Of a DNA stretch of 64,000 nucleotides, positions 1 to 7,833 are shown one piece after another. The notes below the pieces were generated by a model. It did no database searches, was not told where the DNA came from, and was given only the letters and a program-made list of their open reading frames with translations. Source of the DNA: Burkholderia sp. Leaf177. GTDB lineage: Bacteria > Pseudomonadota > Gammaproteobacteria > Burkholderiales > Burkholderiaceae. A program made the translations under genes and the position numbers. Each line of letters starts with the position of its first letter. The first letter of the stretch is position 1. The stretch lies in contig NZ_LMPF01000004.1 of the NCBI RefSeq assembly GCF_001424345.1, forward strand, positions 124,001 through 188,000, given 5' to 3'.

Positions 1-117
1 ACGGTGTTGCTGACCGCTTCGGGCGTTCGTTGCCTGACGCGTGGCGACAACTGGCCTGTGCGCGTGATTCATCGAAACGATGCCGAATATGACCTCGCGG
101 ATTGGCTCGTGAAGTAA
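1..117 (+). CDS. C-terminal fragment of an unidentified protein
   Basis: The frame is open from base 1 and ends at TAA 115-117, giving the last 38 residues of a protein that starts upstream of the window. The fragment is mixed and polar (it contains TRGDNWPVRVI and ends DLADWLVK), with no membrane segment. I do not recognise the family. It runs in the same direction as the DUF4148 gene that follows after about 115 bp. Confidence 0.5.
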   Translation, partial: TVLLTASGVRCLTRGDNWPVRVIHRNDAEYDLADWLVK

Positions 118-231
118 CGCTTTCAAACGCCTCACGACATCGCCGAAAAATTATTTTCAAATTCTCTGGAATAGACCGGGAAAAAATGGGTTCGCCCTAT
201 TACCAACCCGTTAAACACTCTGGAGTCGAAA

Positions 232-555
232 ATGAAAAAGATTGCCCTGTTCGTAATGTCTGCCGCCGTTCTCGTGTCGTCGAGCGCTTTTGCTCAAGGC
301 CTGACCCGCGCCGAAGTTCAACAGCAACTGGTTACCGCCGAGCAAGACGGTTCGCGCCTTGTCAGCAACGCGTCGTATCCCGATGTCGCCCGGATCTATT
401 CGAATCAAGTTGCGCAGCAAGACGGCGCCAACGCATACGGCGGCGTGGCTGCGGGAACGAGCGCGAGTTCATCGCGGATTGCCAATGTTGGCGGTGCGAG
501 CCATGAATCGTGTGTCGGCCCGGTCAGCTTTTGCAACCTGTATGCAGGATCGTAA
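232..555 (+). CDS. Small secreted DUF4148-family protein
   Basis: A 107-residue protein of unknown function, probably periplasmic. A Sec signal peptide is clear: Lys-Lys at 2-3, a hydrophobic core, and an AFA|Q cleavage site after residue 21. Next comes the LTRAEVQQQL segment that marks DUF4148 proteins, a family expanded in Burkholderiaceae. The C-terminal half is Ala/Gly/Ser-rich and ends with two cysteines (SCVGPVSFC) that could form a disulphide. A GGAG ribosome-binding site lies 6 bp before the ATG. It is monocistronic, with a hairpin just downstream. The family call is firm; the role is unknown. Confidence 0.8.
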   Translation: MKKIALFVMSAAVLVSSSAFAQGLTRAEVQQQLVTAEQDGSRLVSNASYPDVARIYSNQVAQQDGANAYGGVAAGTSASSSRIANVGGASHESCVGPVSFCNLYAGS

Positions 556-569
556 TGAATCAGTGGACG

Positions 570-608
570 GACGGCTCGCTGAGTTAAGCGTGAGCCGTCT
601 GTTTATTT
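570..608 (+). terminator. Rho-independent terminator after the DUF4148 gene
   Basis: An 8-bp perfect stem (GACGGCTC at 570-577 with GAGCCGTC at 592-599) is followed by a T-rich run. It overlaps the end of the convergent DUF3293 gene. Confidence 0.7.
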
Positions 609-1037
609 AAGAAGGATGAGTCGAGGCACTGCGTCGTCGCCACACCAGACGATTGCGTTTTGCCTGTAACGCATGCCGAGTTCTTTTGCTTCGTGCAGTG
701 AGAGACCAAGCACCAAAAAACTCGGTTCGCCTGGCCATTTCGCGGATGGATGTTGTCCCATGCCATCGATAAATTTGAAGTTCTTCTTCTTGAGTTCATC
801 GGCGAGCGTTGCTTGATGACGGACATTTTCAGCGTCATCGGCTTGGACACTCAACGGATTCACCGCCGTTATAAACGCGCTGCAATTCACGTCGTACGCG
901 CGATGTAAATCGGCGAGCAACACATTCCGCACGCCAACGCGCAGCGTCACGGGCGCAATGCCGAACACGCGATATTCAGTTTCTTCGTAAGCGCGAATCG
1001 TATCGGCGCTGATCGACGAATGGGCGTTCATGGTCAT
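603..1037 (-). CDS. DUF3293 domain-containing protein
   Basis: A 144-residue soluble protein matching the DUF3293 family throughout: a YRVFG start, a CSAFITAVNP core, the GQHPSAKWPGEPSFLVLG block and a QNAIVWCGDDAVPRLILL end. No biochemical role is known to me. The start ATG overlaps the stop of the upstream Lrp gene by 4 bp (1034-1037), so the two are probably translated together. Met-1 and Met-3 are both possible starts; the outer one gives the overlap. Confidence 0.8.
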   Translation of the reverse strand: MTMNAHSSISADTIRAYEETEYRVFGIAPVTLRVGVRNVLLADLHRAYDVNCSAFITAVNPLSVQADDAENVRHQATLADELKKKNFKFIDGMGQHPSAKWPGEPSFLVLGLSLHEAKELGMRYRQNAIVWCGDDAVPRLILLK

Positions 1038-1513
1038 TCCCAGTCGGGCAAATCGGGCACGCTGTCCGGCATGCTTTTCACGACCTTCGTGACAATGTAC
1101 GTAAAGTACTTCTCGATGCCGATGTCATCGGTGAGCAGCGAATCAATAAACCGCTGATAGTGATCTATGTCTCGCGACACCACATGCAGCATGTAATCCA
1201 CACCACCGCCCGTGGCATAACACAGCGCGACTTCGGGCGCGGCCAGCACGCGTTCCTCGAAGCGCCGCATGTCGTGCGCGGTGTGTTTTGCGAGCGTCAC
1301 TTCAACTACGATCCGGCTTGCCTTGATCGCGCCGACCCAGTCGAGTTCCGCACGATACCCCTTGATCACGCCGCTTTCTTCGAGCTTGCGCACGCGTTCC
1401 CACGCCGGCGATATCGACAGGTTCACTTCTTCCGCGAGCCGCGATTTGGTGATGCGGCCATCGCGCGCGAGGATGCGCAGGATGGCGATGTCGTAGCGGT
1501 CTAGTTTGATCAC
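1034..1513 (-). CDS. Lrp/AsnC-family transcriptional regulator
   Basis: A 159-residue one-domain-plus-RAM regulator. The N-terminal winged helix-turn-helix covers roughly residues 5-55 (ILARDGRITKSRLAEEVNLS), and the rest is the alpha/beta RAM effector domain. This family binds DNA as dimers or octamers and senses amino acids or related metabolites. The start codon is GTG at 1511-1513 with only a weak ribosome site. It is the first gene of a two-gene unit with DUF3293 and lies 30 bp downstream of the 2-hydroxyacid dehydrogenase, so all three may share a transcript. The effector is unknown. Confidence 0.9.
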   Translation of the reverse strand: MIKLDRYDIAILRILARDGRITKSRLAEEVNLSISPAWERVRKLEESGVIKGYRAELDWVGAIKASRIVVEVTLAKHTAHDMRRFEERVLAAPEVALCYATGGGVDYMLHVVSRDIDHYQRFIDSLLTDDIGIEKYFTYIVTKVVKSMPDSVPDLPDWE

Positions 1514-1543
1514 CGGGCCCGTCTGGTTTTGTCGGTCAGTCGG

Positions 1544-2488
1544 TCAATAACCCCGCGCGGTATCGACGCTGCCGGGGACCTTTCCGGTTAGCCGGAACTC
1601 GGCGATGTTCTCCGCAATCACCTCGGCGGCTGTATTGAAATCCGTCGGCGCCGAGATGTGGGGGAGCACGCTCACACACGGATGGTGCCAGAAGCGCGAA
1701 TCGGGTGGCAACGGTTCGGTGTCGAAGACGTCGAGGACCGCGTGCGAGAGATGGCCGTCATCGAGCGCGGCGAGCAGGTCTTCTTCAACCACAACCGGGC
1801 CGCGTGCGAAGTTGATGAGGGCGGCGCGGGGTTTCATCGCGTGGAGTCGTTCGGCGTTGAGCAAGCCGCGCGTCTCCGGCGTCAACGGCACGAGGCACAC
1901 GACAATATCGCTGGAACCGAGCATCTCGATCAGGCCGTCGGCGCCTGAAAACGCCCGCACGTTCGGAAGCGTCTTTGCTGACCGGCTCCATCCGGCGACG
2001 TTGAATCCTGCGTCGATCAAGCGCAGCGCTGCGGCGGCGCCGAGCGAACCGAGACCCAATATTCCGACGGTAAGCACCGACGGCTTTCGATACGCAAGCT
2101 GATCCCAGACGTGTTCCCGTTGCTGTCGAATGTACGCCGGCATGTCGCGCTGCAAATAGTACGTCCACGCGAGGACGGCTTCGGCCATGGTTCGCGACAT
2201 CTCGGGATCGATCATGCGAACGATGGGAGGACCGTCCGCGGGAAGGCTGGCCACAAGCTGCTCGACGCCAGCCCAAAGGCTTTGCACCCAGATCAGATTC
2301 GGGAGCGCGGCGACATCGGCGGGATTTGGATTCGCGACGATCGCGATACGAACGCGCGCGCGTTGTTCGCGGGTGAGATCGCGGAACAACGAGATGGATT
2401 CGCCGGGCATTGCAGACGAAAGCGCGGACAGGTAAGAGGCTTCGTAATCGGCGCGGATATTCGTGATCAGCGCGATGGGGTCGGACAT
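1544..2488 (-). CDS. GhrA-like D-2-hydroxyacid dehydrogenase (glyoxylate/hydroxypyruvate reductase A type)
   Basis: A 314-residue cytoplasmic NAD(P)-dependent reductase, expected to reduce glyoxylate, hydroxypyruvate or similar 2-oxoacids. The Rossmann motif GILGLGSLG sits mid-protein. The catalytic set is visible: Arg in NFARGP, Glu in FDTEPLP, and His in VLPHISAP. The ATG at 2486-2488 is chosen because GGAG lies 5 bp before it; an in-frame start 16 codons upstream has no such site. It sits between the Lrp unit and the AA_synth gene, all on the minus strand. The exact substrate cannot be read from the sequence. Confidence 0.85.
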   Translation of the reverse strand: MSDPIALITNIRADYEASYLSALSSAMPGESISLFRDLTREQRARVRIAIVANPNPADVAALPNLIWVQSLWAGVEQLVASLPADGPPIVRMIDPEMSRTMAEAVLAWTYYLQRDMPAYIRQQREHVWDQLAYRKPSVLTVGILGLGSLGAAAALRLIDAGFNVAGWSRSAKTLPNVRAFSGADGLIEMLGSSDIVVCLVPLTPETRGLLNAERLHAMKPRAALINFARGPVVVEEDLLAALDDGHLSHAVLDVFDTEPLPPDSRFWHHPCVSVLPHISAPTDFNTAAEVIAENIAEFRLTGKVPGSVDTARGY

Positions 2489-2590
2489 GAACGCTCCGGC
2501 GGGGAAAGGCAACACTCGGGCAAGTCCAGACGCCATGAGCGCCAGGATCTGCCCGAGGCAATGGAAAGCAGGATCTCTACGTCTCCAGGA

Positions 2591-3190
2591 TCAAACCGCC
2601 GCTTTCTCCGCTTCCATCTCGGCCATATCCTGGAAGCGATCGGCAATCCGCGGATGCGCGCGCCCGCCATCGGCTGCCCCAATGGCGATCAAAATTTCAT
2701 CCGGCCCGGGGGCATCGGAGATCTGGAAAGTCGCGGTAATGAAGTGCGAACGCTTGCCCGTTTCCGACTTGTGAATCATGGGCACCGACATCAACGCGCC
2801 CGGCCCGGATCGCGTGTTCGTGAAGCTGAGAAACGCCGTGCCGTTCACCGCTTCGCGATACATATTCCCGAACCGCAGCGTATGAATGAGCGCGGACCCA
2901 TGTTCGATCTCACCATTCACGCCAACGGTCGCGGCCTTGCCATACGCTTCAACGCGTTCCGCCGGCATGATGGCCACGAGCCGTTGCGTCATCTCGCGCC
3001 CGAGCACCGGCGCCAGCCGCAAGATATCCGGCCGCAGATCCTCGACAAACCCTTTTCCCGCCCACGGATTGCGAACGATTGCCGCGACGACCACTGTGGT
3101 GATCGGCCGCTCGGCGGCGCGGCCGCCCTCAATATGCGTTTCCTCGATAAAAGTCGCGATCTTGCGAAGCCCGGTTTCCGTCACGTCCAT
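2591..3190 (-). CDS. AA_synth (DUF1185) family protein
   Basis: A 199-residue soluble protein of the family named amino acid synthesis protein (Pfam AA_synth, DUF1185). The family name is historical; no enzymatic activity is established that I know of. Recognisable blocks are an RKIATFIEETHIEGG start, a VVVAAIVRNPWAGK segment, and an IHTLRFGN plus GPGALMSVP centre. It is divergent from the PucR-type regulator across a 153-bp gap, which makes it a likely target of that regulator and a probable member of the flavin-monooxygenase catabolic island. It has full family length. Confidence 0.8.
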   Translation of the reverse strand: MDVTETGLRKIATFIEETHIEGGRAAERPITTVVVAAIVRNPWAGKGFVEDLRPDILRLAPVLGREMTQRLVAIMPAERVEAYGKAATVGVNGEIEHGSALIHTLRFGNMYREAVNGTAFLSFTNTRSGPGALMSVPMIHKSETGKRSHFITATFQISDAPGPDEILIAIGAADGGRAHPRIADRFQDMAEMEAEKAAV

Positions 3191-3323
3191 AGCTCACTCC
3201 ATTGGTTAGCGGTTCGTCATGGAAGCATCCTAACGACCGTAACGGCGCGAATCTTCCGTCGCTTCGTGGGATGAATCTTTTATTTTTCACTGCGTTCTGT
3301 CGTATATTAAAAATAGATAAAGA

Positions 3324-3341
3324 GACGTTGTGGACGTTGTG
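3324..3341 (+). repeat. Tandem 9-bp repeat just before the PucR gene
   Basis: GACGTTGTG occurs twice head to tail at 3324-3332 and 3333-3341 and ends 2 bp before the ATG, where a ribosome-binding site would normally lie. No Shine-Dalgarno sequence is seen. It could be chance, a regulator half-site, or a translation-tuning repeat. Confidence 0.6.
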
Positions 3342-3343
3342 CT

Positions 3344-5173
3344 ATGCCAGATCAATTGTCGCGGATCATGTCGCTGCGTGATGTCGCGAGCCAAATCAAC
3401 TCCGACGGCGACCTCGATACTCTCCTGCGCGATCTCATCCAAGCAGCATGCCGGCATGGTTCATGGGACCTCGGATCGATCATGACGCTGGACCTCGCGC
3501 ACGGCTACGCGCTCGTCACCGCGCGCTTCGAGGCCAACGTCATGCTGCGCAGTCCATCGGGGGATCGATGGGAACTCGCGACCAGTCCCGCGCTTGTCGC
3601 ATTGCAACGCTTCGAGCCCGTCTACATTCGCGATGCGCGCGAATCCACCGAATTTCCCGGCTACCGGCGCGAGGCGCTCGATCGCGGCTACTGCACTGTT
3701 CTGATTTATCCGATGGCCAGCGTCGACGCCGAAGGCCGGCCGATGGTGCTCGCGGTTTCATCGCGGAAAGTGGTCGACGTATCGCCCGATGACCTCGCGT
3801 TCATGTCGATCATCGTGCATCTCGGGGCAATCGCAATCGAGCGTGCGCACCGGCATCGCGCGCAACTGGCGGCGGCCGAGCAACTGCGCCGCGTGCTCGG
3901 CGCGCAAGGGTCGCTGCTGCAGGAAGTGCTGGCGGGCGGCTCCATTGAAACGTTGACGGCCATGCTCGGCGACCTGCTGAACGCGCCGGTTCTCGTGCTC
4001 GATTTCTTCGCGAGCAGCTTGCTTGCATCGGCGTCACCGGTACCGAATCTTCACGACGACGCCGGCTGGAGTGCGCTCCTCGAAGGCGCGGCGGGCCGTC
4101 AATTTCTCGCCGAGGTACGCGACGCCGTGACCACGCGCCGCTCGGAAACCATCACGCTGCGCTTGAGCGACAAGCTCTCGCTCGACGCGCGCATCGAACC
4201 CTTGATGGTCGATGACGAAGCCGTCGGCGCGCTTCTCACCTTCGATCAATCCGGCTCGAACGACCTGCAGAAACTGCTTATCGAAAGTGCGAAATTTGCG
4301 TTGAGCGTTCAATTGATGCGCAGCGTCATCCGCTTTCGCTTCGAAACCCGTACGCTCACCGAACTGTTCTTCGAGATCGTCGAACGCCGATGGCGCGACG
4401 AACAGGACATGTTGCGTCGCGCGCGCCGGCTCGGACTTTCGCTGGCCGCGCCCATGCGCATGCTCGTGATCGATTTCCCGGACCGGACGAATGCATCGGC
4501 GGATCTTTCCGTGGATGGACATCGCGCCGTCGCATTGCTCGCTGCGCAGCAACATATTGCGGTGCACATTGTGACGGTCGGCGGCGCGCTCGTGTGTCTC
4601 GTGCCGCATGAAGAGGGCGTGGAACTGGAGCGCGTGACGCGATTGGCGCATCGGATAGCGGAGACGCTGGCGCGTTCGGTCGGCAGCGAGCCGATCGTCG
4701 TACTCGGCGACACATGCGAAGGGCTCGAAGCGCTCGCGAAGGAATGGGAGCGCTGCTGGCGCATGATCCGGGTCGCGCGCACCTTCGGCCGTCGCGGCGC
4801 GATGACCGTGCCCGACTTCGGTCCGCTGCCCATGCTGATGGGCGCGGCGGATTCGTCGGATGTACGGAGTTTTATCGATGGTGCAATTGGCCGCGTGGTC
4901 GAGCACGACAAAAAGCACAACTCCGCGTACCTCGAAACGCTCGCCGCCTACGTGCGCGCGGGTTGCCGCAGCCAGCATTGCGCCGACGCCATGGGCCTGC
5001 ACGTCACCACGCTCAGATACCGCATGTCGCGCATATCCGACTTGTTCGGCATTGAAGTGGAGACGCCGGAGCAACGCTTTTCGATCGAGCTTGCACTGCA
5101 ATTGCATAGCCTTATCGACAACGGCAATTCCCCCGCAGCGCGTCAGGAATCGATCCCCCGAATGCGAGGGTAA
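3344..5173 (+). CDS. GAF-PucR/CdaR-type transcriptional regulator
   Basis: A 609-residue cytoplasmic regulator. A GAF-like sensor occupies about residues 15-170, a CdaR-like middle region follows, and the C-terminal PucR helix-turn-helix (HTH_30) lies around 530-595, seen as ETLAAYVRAGCRSQHCADAM followed by GLHVTTLRYRMSRI. Such proteins usually activate catabolic operons in response to a small molecule. It stands between the divergent AA_synth gene and the co-oriented flavin reductase operon, so it is the obvious candidate regulator of both. The ATG is preceded by a tandem 9-mer instead of a ribosome site. The ligand is unknown. Confidence 0.85.
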   Translation: MPDQLSRIMSLRDVASQINSDGDLDTLLRDLIQAACRHGSWDLGSIMTLDLAHGYALVTARFEANVMLRSPSGDRWELATSPALVALQRFEPVYIRDARESTEFPGYRREALDRGYCTVLIYPMASVDAEGRPMVLAVSSRKVVDVSPDDLAFMSIIVHLGAIAIERAHRHRAQLAAAEQLRRVLGAQGSLLQEVLAGGSIETLTAMLGDLLNAPVLVLDFFASSLLASASPVPNLHDDAGWSALLEGAAGRQFLAEVRDAVTTRRSETITLRLSDKLSLDARIEPLMVDDEAVGALLTFDQSGSNDLQKLLIESAKFALSVQLMRSVIRFRFETRTLTELFFEIVERRWRDEQDMLRRARRLGLSLAAPMRMLVIDFPDRTNASADLSVDGHRAVALLAAQQHIAVHIVTVGGALVCLVPHEEGVELERVTRLAHRIAETLARSVGSEPIVVLGDTCEGLEALAKEWERCWRMIRVARTFGRRGAMTVPDFGPLPMLMGAADSSDVRSFIDGAIGRVVEHDKKHNSAYLETLAAYVRAGCRSQHCADAMGLHVTTLRYRMSRISDLFGIEVETPEQRFSIELALQLHSLIDNGNSPAARQESIPRMRG

Positions 5174-5265
5174 TTAACTGCGATCGTCCGTCGATCCAGC
5201 GGAAGAATCCTTTTTTTGCATGGCTTAACTTCTATCTCAACGCAACGACGTTCGAGGTGAAGTAC

Positions 5266-6246
5266 ATGCAAGCCGAAGTCTCAGATAAACCCGTCGCCGT
5301 CGATCCCGTGGCCTTGCGCCGGGCATTCGGCACCTTCGTGACCGGCGTGACGGTGATCACCACGCGTGATTCCGAAGGGCGTCCGCGCGGCATGACGGCG
5401 AACTCGTTCACCTCCGTTTCGCTGGACCCGCCGCTTCTCCTCGTTTGCGTAGGAAAGAGCGCTTCGAGCGCGCCGGTCTTTCAGGAGACCGATCACTTCG
5501 CCGTCAATCTGCTGCACGAAGCGCAGACGGATGTATCGAATCTCTTCGCGTCCAAATCCGCCGATAAATTCGCGGCCGTCAGTCACGACGGCGTGCACAC
5601 CGGCGCACCGGTTTTGTCCGATTGTTTGACCTGGTTCGATTGCACCGTGCACGACCGCGTGGACGCGGGCGACCACACGATTCTCATCGGCCGGGTTCAG
5701 GCGTTCGGCACGAGCCCGACCGCGCCACTCGGTTTTTGCCGTGGCCGGTACGCGCAAGTAAAGAACCCGTTGCCGCCGGGCTGGCTGTCGTCGCACAACA
5801 TGATCGTGGGTTATCTGATCGAAGCGGAAGGGTCGTTGCTGCTCGCGAAAGATGGCAAGGACGGCTGGACCTTGCCGAGCGCGCCGCACAGGCTGGTCAA
5901 TGGACGTTTGCCGATTTCCGGCGGCGGCGATCTCGAACTGCTTCCCGACGACACATTCCTCTATTCCGTCTTCGATGCCGCCGGCAGCGACTCCGGCTAC
6001 CTGATCTATCGCGCCCGATTGGCGTTGCCTCGCGCGGCTTGCCAGATCCCGGAGAACTTCAGTTTCTTCCCGCTCGACCAGCTTCCCTACGACGACATTC
6101 CGACGCCCGAAATTCGCGGCATGTTGAGGCGCTACGTGCATGAAAGCGCGGGCGGCCGGTTCGGCATCTACATGGATTCGCACGATGGCGGCCGTATTGC
6201 GATGGTCAGCGCCGCGCAGCCGCGCCTGCAGCAACCGCAACTCTGA
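5266..6246 (+). CDS. Flavin reductase fused to a degenerate Nudix-like C-terminal domain
   Basis: The N-terminal half (about 1-165) is a FMN-binding flavin reductase of the HpaC type: RRAFGTFVTGVTVITTRD, then GMTANSFTSVSLDPPLL, HFAVNLL, and a GDHTILIGRV block. It should supply reduced flavin to a partner monooxygenase. The second half (about 175-320) begins GYLIEAEGSLLLAKDG and GWTLPS, like a Nudix fold, but the REUXEEXGU catalytic box is absent, so it probably does not hydrolyse nucleotides and may sense or bind a ligand. ATG 5266 is chosen over GTG 5257 because GAGG lies 8 bp upstream of it. It is the first structural gene of the island, 17 bp before the aldehyde dehydrogenase. Confidence 0.8.
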   Translation: MQAEVSDKPVAVDPVALRRAFGTFVTGVTVITTRDSEGRPRGMTANSFTSVSLDPPLLLVCVGKSASSAPVFQETDHFAVNLLHEAQTDVSNLFASKSADKFAAVSHDGVHTGAPVLSDCLTWFDCTVHDRVDAGDHTILIGRVQAFGTSPTAPLGFCRGRYAQVKNPLPPGWLSSHNMIVGYLIEAEGSLLLAKDGKDGWTLPSAPHRLVNGRLPISGGGDLELLPDDTFLYSVFDAAGSDSGYLIYRARLALPRAACQIPENFSFFPLDQLPYDDIPTPEIRGMLRRYVHESAGGRFGIYMDSHDGGRIAMVSAAQPRLQQPQL

Positions 6247-6263
6247 ACAAGGATCACGTACCG

Positions 6264-7775
6264 ATGAAAACGACAGTCGAAAACCTGCAAGGATCGAAGC
6301 AAAACTTGTTCATCCACGGCGAGTTCGTTGCGCCGAAAAGCGGAGATTACGTGTCGAGCTATGACCCGACAACGGCCGAGCCCTGGTATCAGTTCGCGCA
6401 AGGCAATGCCGACGACGTCGATGCCGCCGTGCGTTCCGCGCAAGCCGCGTTGAAGAACCCGGCGTGGCGCCGGATCACGCAAACGGATCGCGGCAAACTC
6501 GTGCGCCGGCTTGCCGAACTCGTGCTCGCCAACGCCGATGAACTCGCGCTAATCGAATGCCGCGACAACGGCAAGCTCATCAAGGAAATGCGCGCGCAAA
6601 TGCGTGCGATCCCGGATTCGTACCAGTACTTCGCCGGCATGGCCGACAAGCTGCAAGGCGACACGATCCCCGTCAACAAGCTCGACACGCTCAACTTCAA
6701 CCTGCGCGAACCCATAGGCGTGGTCGGCATGATCATCCCGTGGAACTCGCCGCTGATGATGCTCACGGGCACGCTGGCGCCGTGTCTCGCGATCGGCAAT
6801 ACGGTGGTCGTGAAACCTTCCGAACACGCGACGGCATCGACACTTGCACTCGCCGAACTCGCGATAGAAGCGGGCATTCCGCCGGGCGTATTCAACGTCG
6901 TCACCGGCGATGGCGTCACGACCGGCGACGCACTCACGCGTCATCCGGGCATCGCGAAGTTCGTGTTCACCGGCAGCACGATGACCGGCCGCAAGATCGC
7001 CGGCAACGCGGCGCAGAATCTCGTGCCGTGCCAGATGGAACTCGGCGGCAAGTCGCCGCACGTGGTGTTCTCGGACGTGGATGTGGAGCGCGCGGTGAAC
7101 GGCGTGGTGTCGGGCGTGTTCGCGGCGGCGGGGCAGACGTGCGTGGCGGGTTCGCGCTGCTTTGTGGAAGCGCCGGTCTACGAGCGTTTTGTCGAAGCAT
7201 TGGTCGAGCGGACGCGGCGCGTGAAGGTAGGCCACCCGATGGCCGACGATACCGACATCGGTCCGCTCGCTCTAGCGAGCCAGCTCGACAAGGTCGAAGG
7301 CTACGTGGCGTCCGGCGTACACGAAGGCGCGAAGATCGCGGTTGGCGGACGCAAGCCGAAGGACTCGGCGTTATCGAAGGGATGGTATTTCGAACCGACC
7401 GTCATGACGCAAGCGCGCAATGAAATGCGCTTCATGCAGGAAGAGATTTTCGGGCCGGTCGTGGGCGTGGTTCCGTTCAACACGGAAGAAGAACTCATTG
7501 CGCTTGCCAACGATACCGAATACGGCCTTGCCTCCGGCATCTGGACGCAGAACATCGACCGCGCGTTGCGTTTTGCGCGCGACGTTGAAGCGGGCACGGT
7601 CTGGATCAACACGTATCGATCGGCGGCGTACATGTCGGCGAACGGCGGCACGAAACGAAGCGGTTACGGACGTCGCGGCGGCTTCGAGGTAATGCGCGAA
7701 TTCTCGCGCGTGAAGAACGTGGTGATCGATTATTCGGGCGCGATGCAAGACCCGTTCGTGATCCGCCTCCGCTAA
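6264..7775 (+). CDS. NAD(P)-dependent aldehyde dehydrogenase
   Basis: A 503-residue cytoplasmic enzyme that oxidises an aldehyde to the acid. Motifs: the N-anchor segment IIPWNSPLMM, the coenzyme-binding FTGSTMTGRKIA, catalytic Glu in QMELGGKSPHV, catalytic Cys in AAGQTCVAGSR, and EEIFGPVVGVVPF. The length is normal for the ALDH superfamily. It follows the flavin reductase by 17 bp and precedes the luciferase-like monooxygenase by 58 bp, so it probably removes an aldehyde released by monooxygenation. Substrate specificity (betaine aldehyde, semialdehyde or other) cannot be decided. The 3' end runs into a 14-bp tandem repeat. Confidence 0.9.
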   Translation: MKTTVENLQGSKQNLFIHGEFVAPKSGDYVSSYDPTTAEPWYQFAQGNADDVDAAVRSAQAALKNPAWRRITQTDRGKLVRRLAELVLANADELALIECRDNGKLIKEMRAQMRAIPDSYQYFAGMADKLQGDTIPVNKLDTLNFNLREPIGVVGMIIPWNSPLMMLTGTLAPCLAIGNTVVVKPSEHATASTLALAELAIEAGIPPGVFNVVTGDGVTTGDALTRHPGIAKFVFTGSTMTGRKIAGNAAQNLVPCQMELGGKSPHVVFSDVDVERAVNGVVSGVFAAAGQTCVAGSRCFVEAPVYERFVEALVERTRRVKVGHPMADDTDIGPLALASQLDKVEGYVASGVHEGAKIAVGGRKPKDSALSKGWYFEPTVMTQARNEMRFMQEEIFGPVVGVVPFNTEEELIALANDTEYGLASGIWTQNIDRALRFARDVEAGTVWINTYRSAAYMSANGGTKRSGYGRRGGFEVMREFSRVKNVVIDYSGAMQDPFVIRLR

Positions 7776-7803
7776 GCGCGCGCCGCTGAGCGCGCGCCGC
7801 TAA
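7771..7803 (+). repeat. 14-bp tandem repeat spanning the ALDH stop codon
   Basis: GCTAAGCGCGCGCC (7771-7784) is followed directly by GCTGAGCGCGCGCC (7785-7798) and the start of a third unit, GCTAAG. The TAA of the aldehyde dehydrogenase lies in the first unit. This looks like slippage duplication of the gene's end; no function is evident. Confidence 0.7.
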
Positions 7804-7833
7804 GCCCACAGAAAAATTCCAAAGAGACCCATC

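Noticed and set aside
2111..3274. A 387-codon plus-strand frame across the GhrA-like and AA_synth genes
   Set aside because: It covers two real minus-strand genes and their gap; composition is Arg/His/Gly-rich with no motif.
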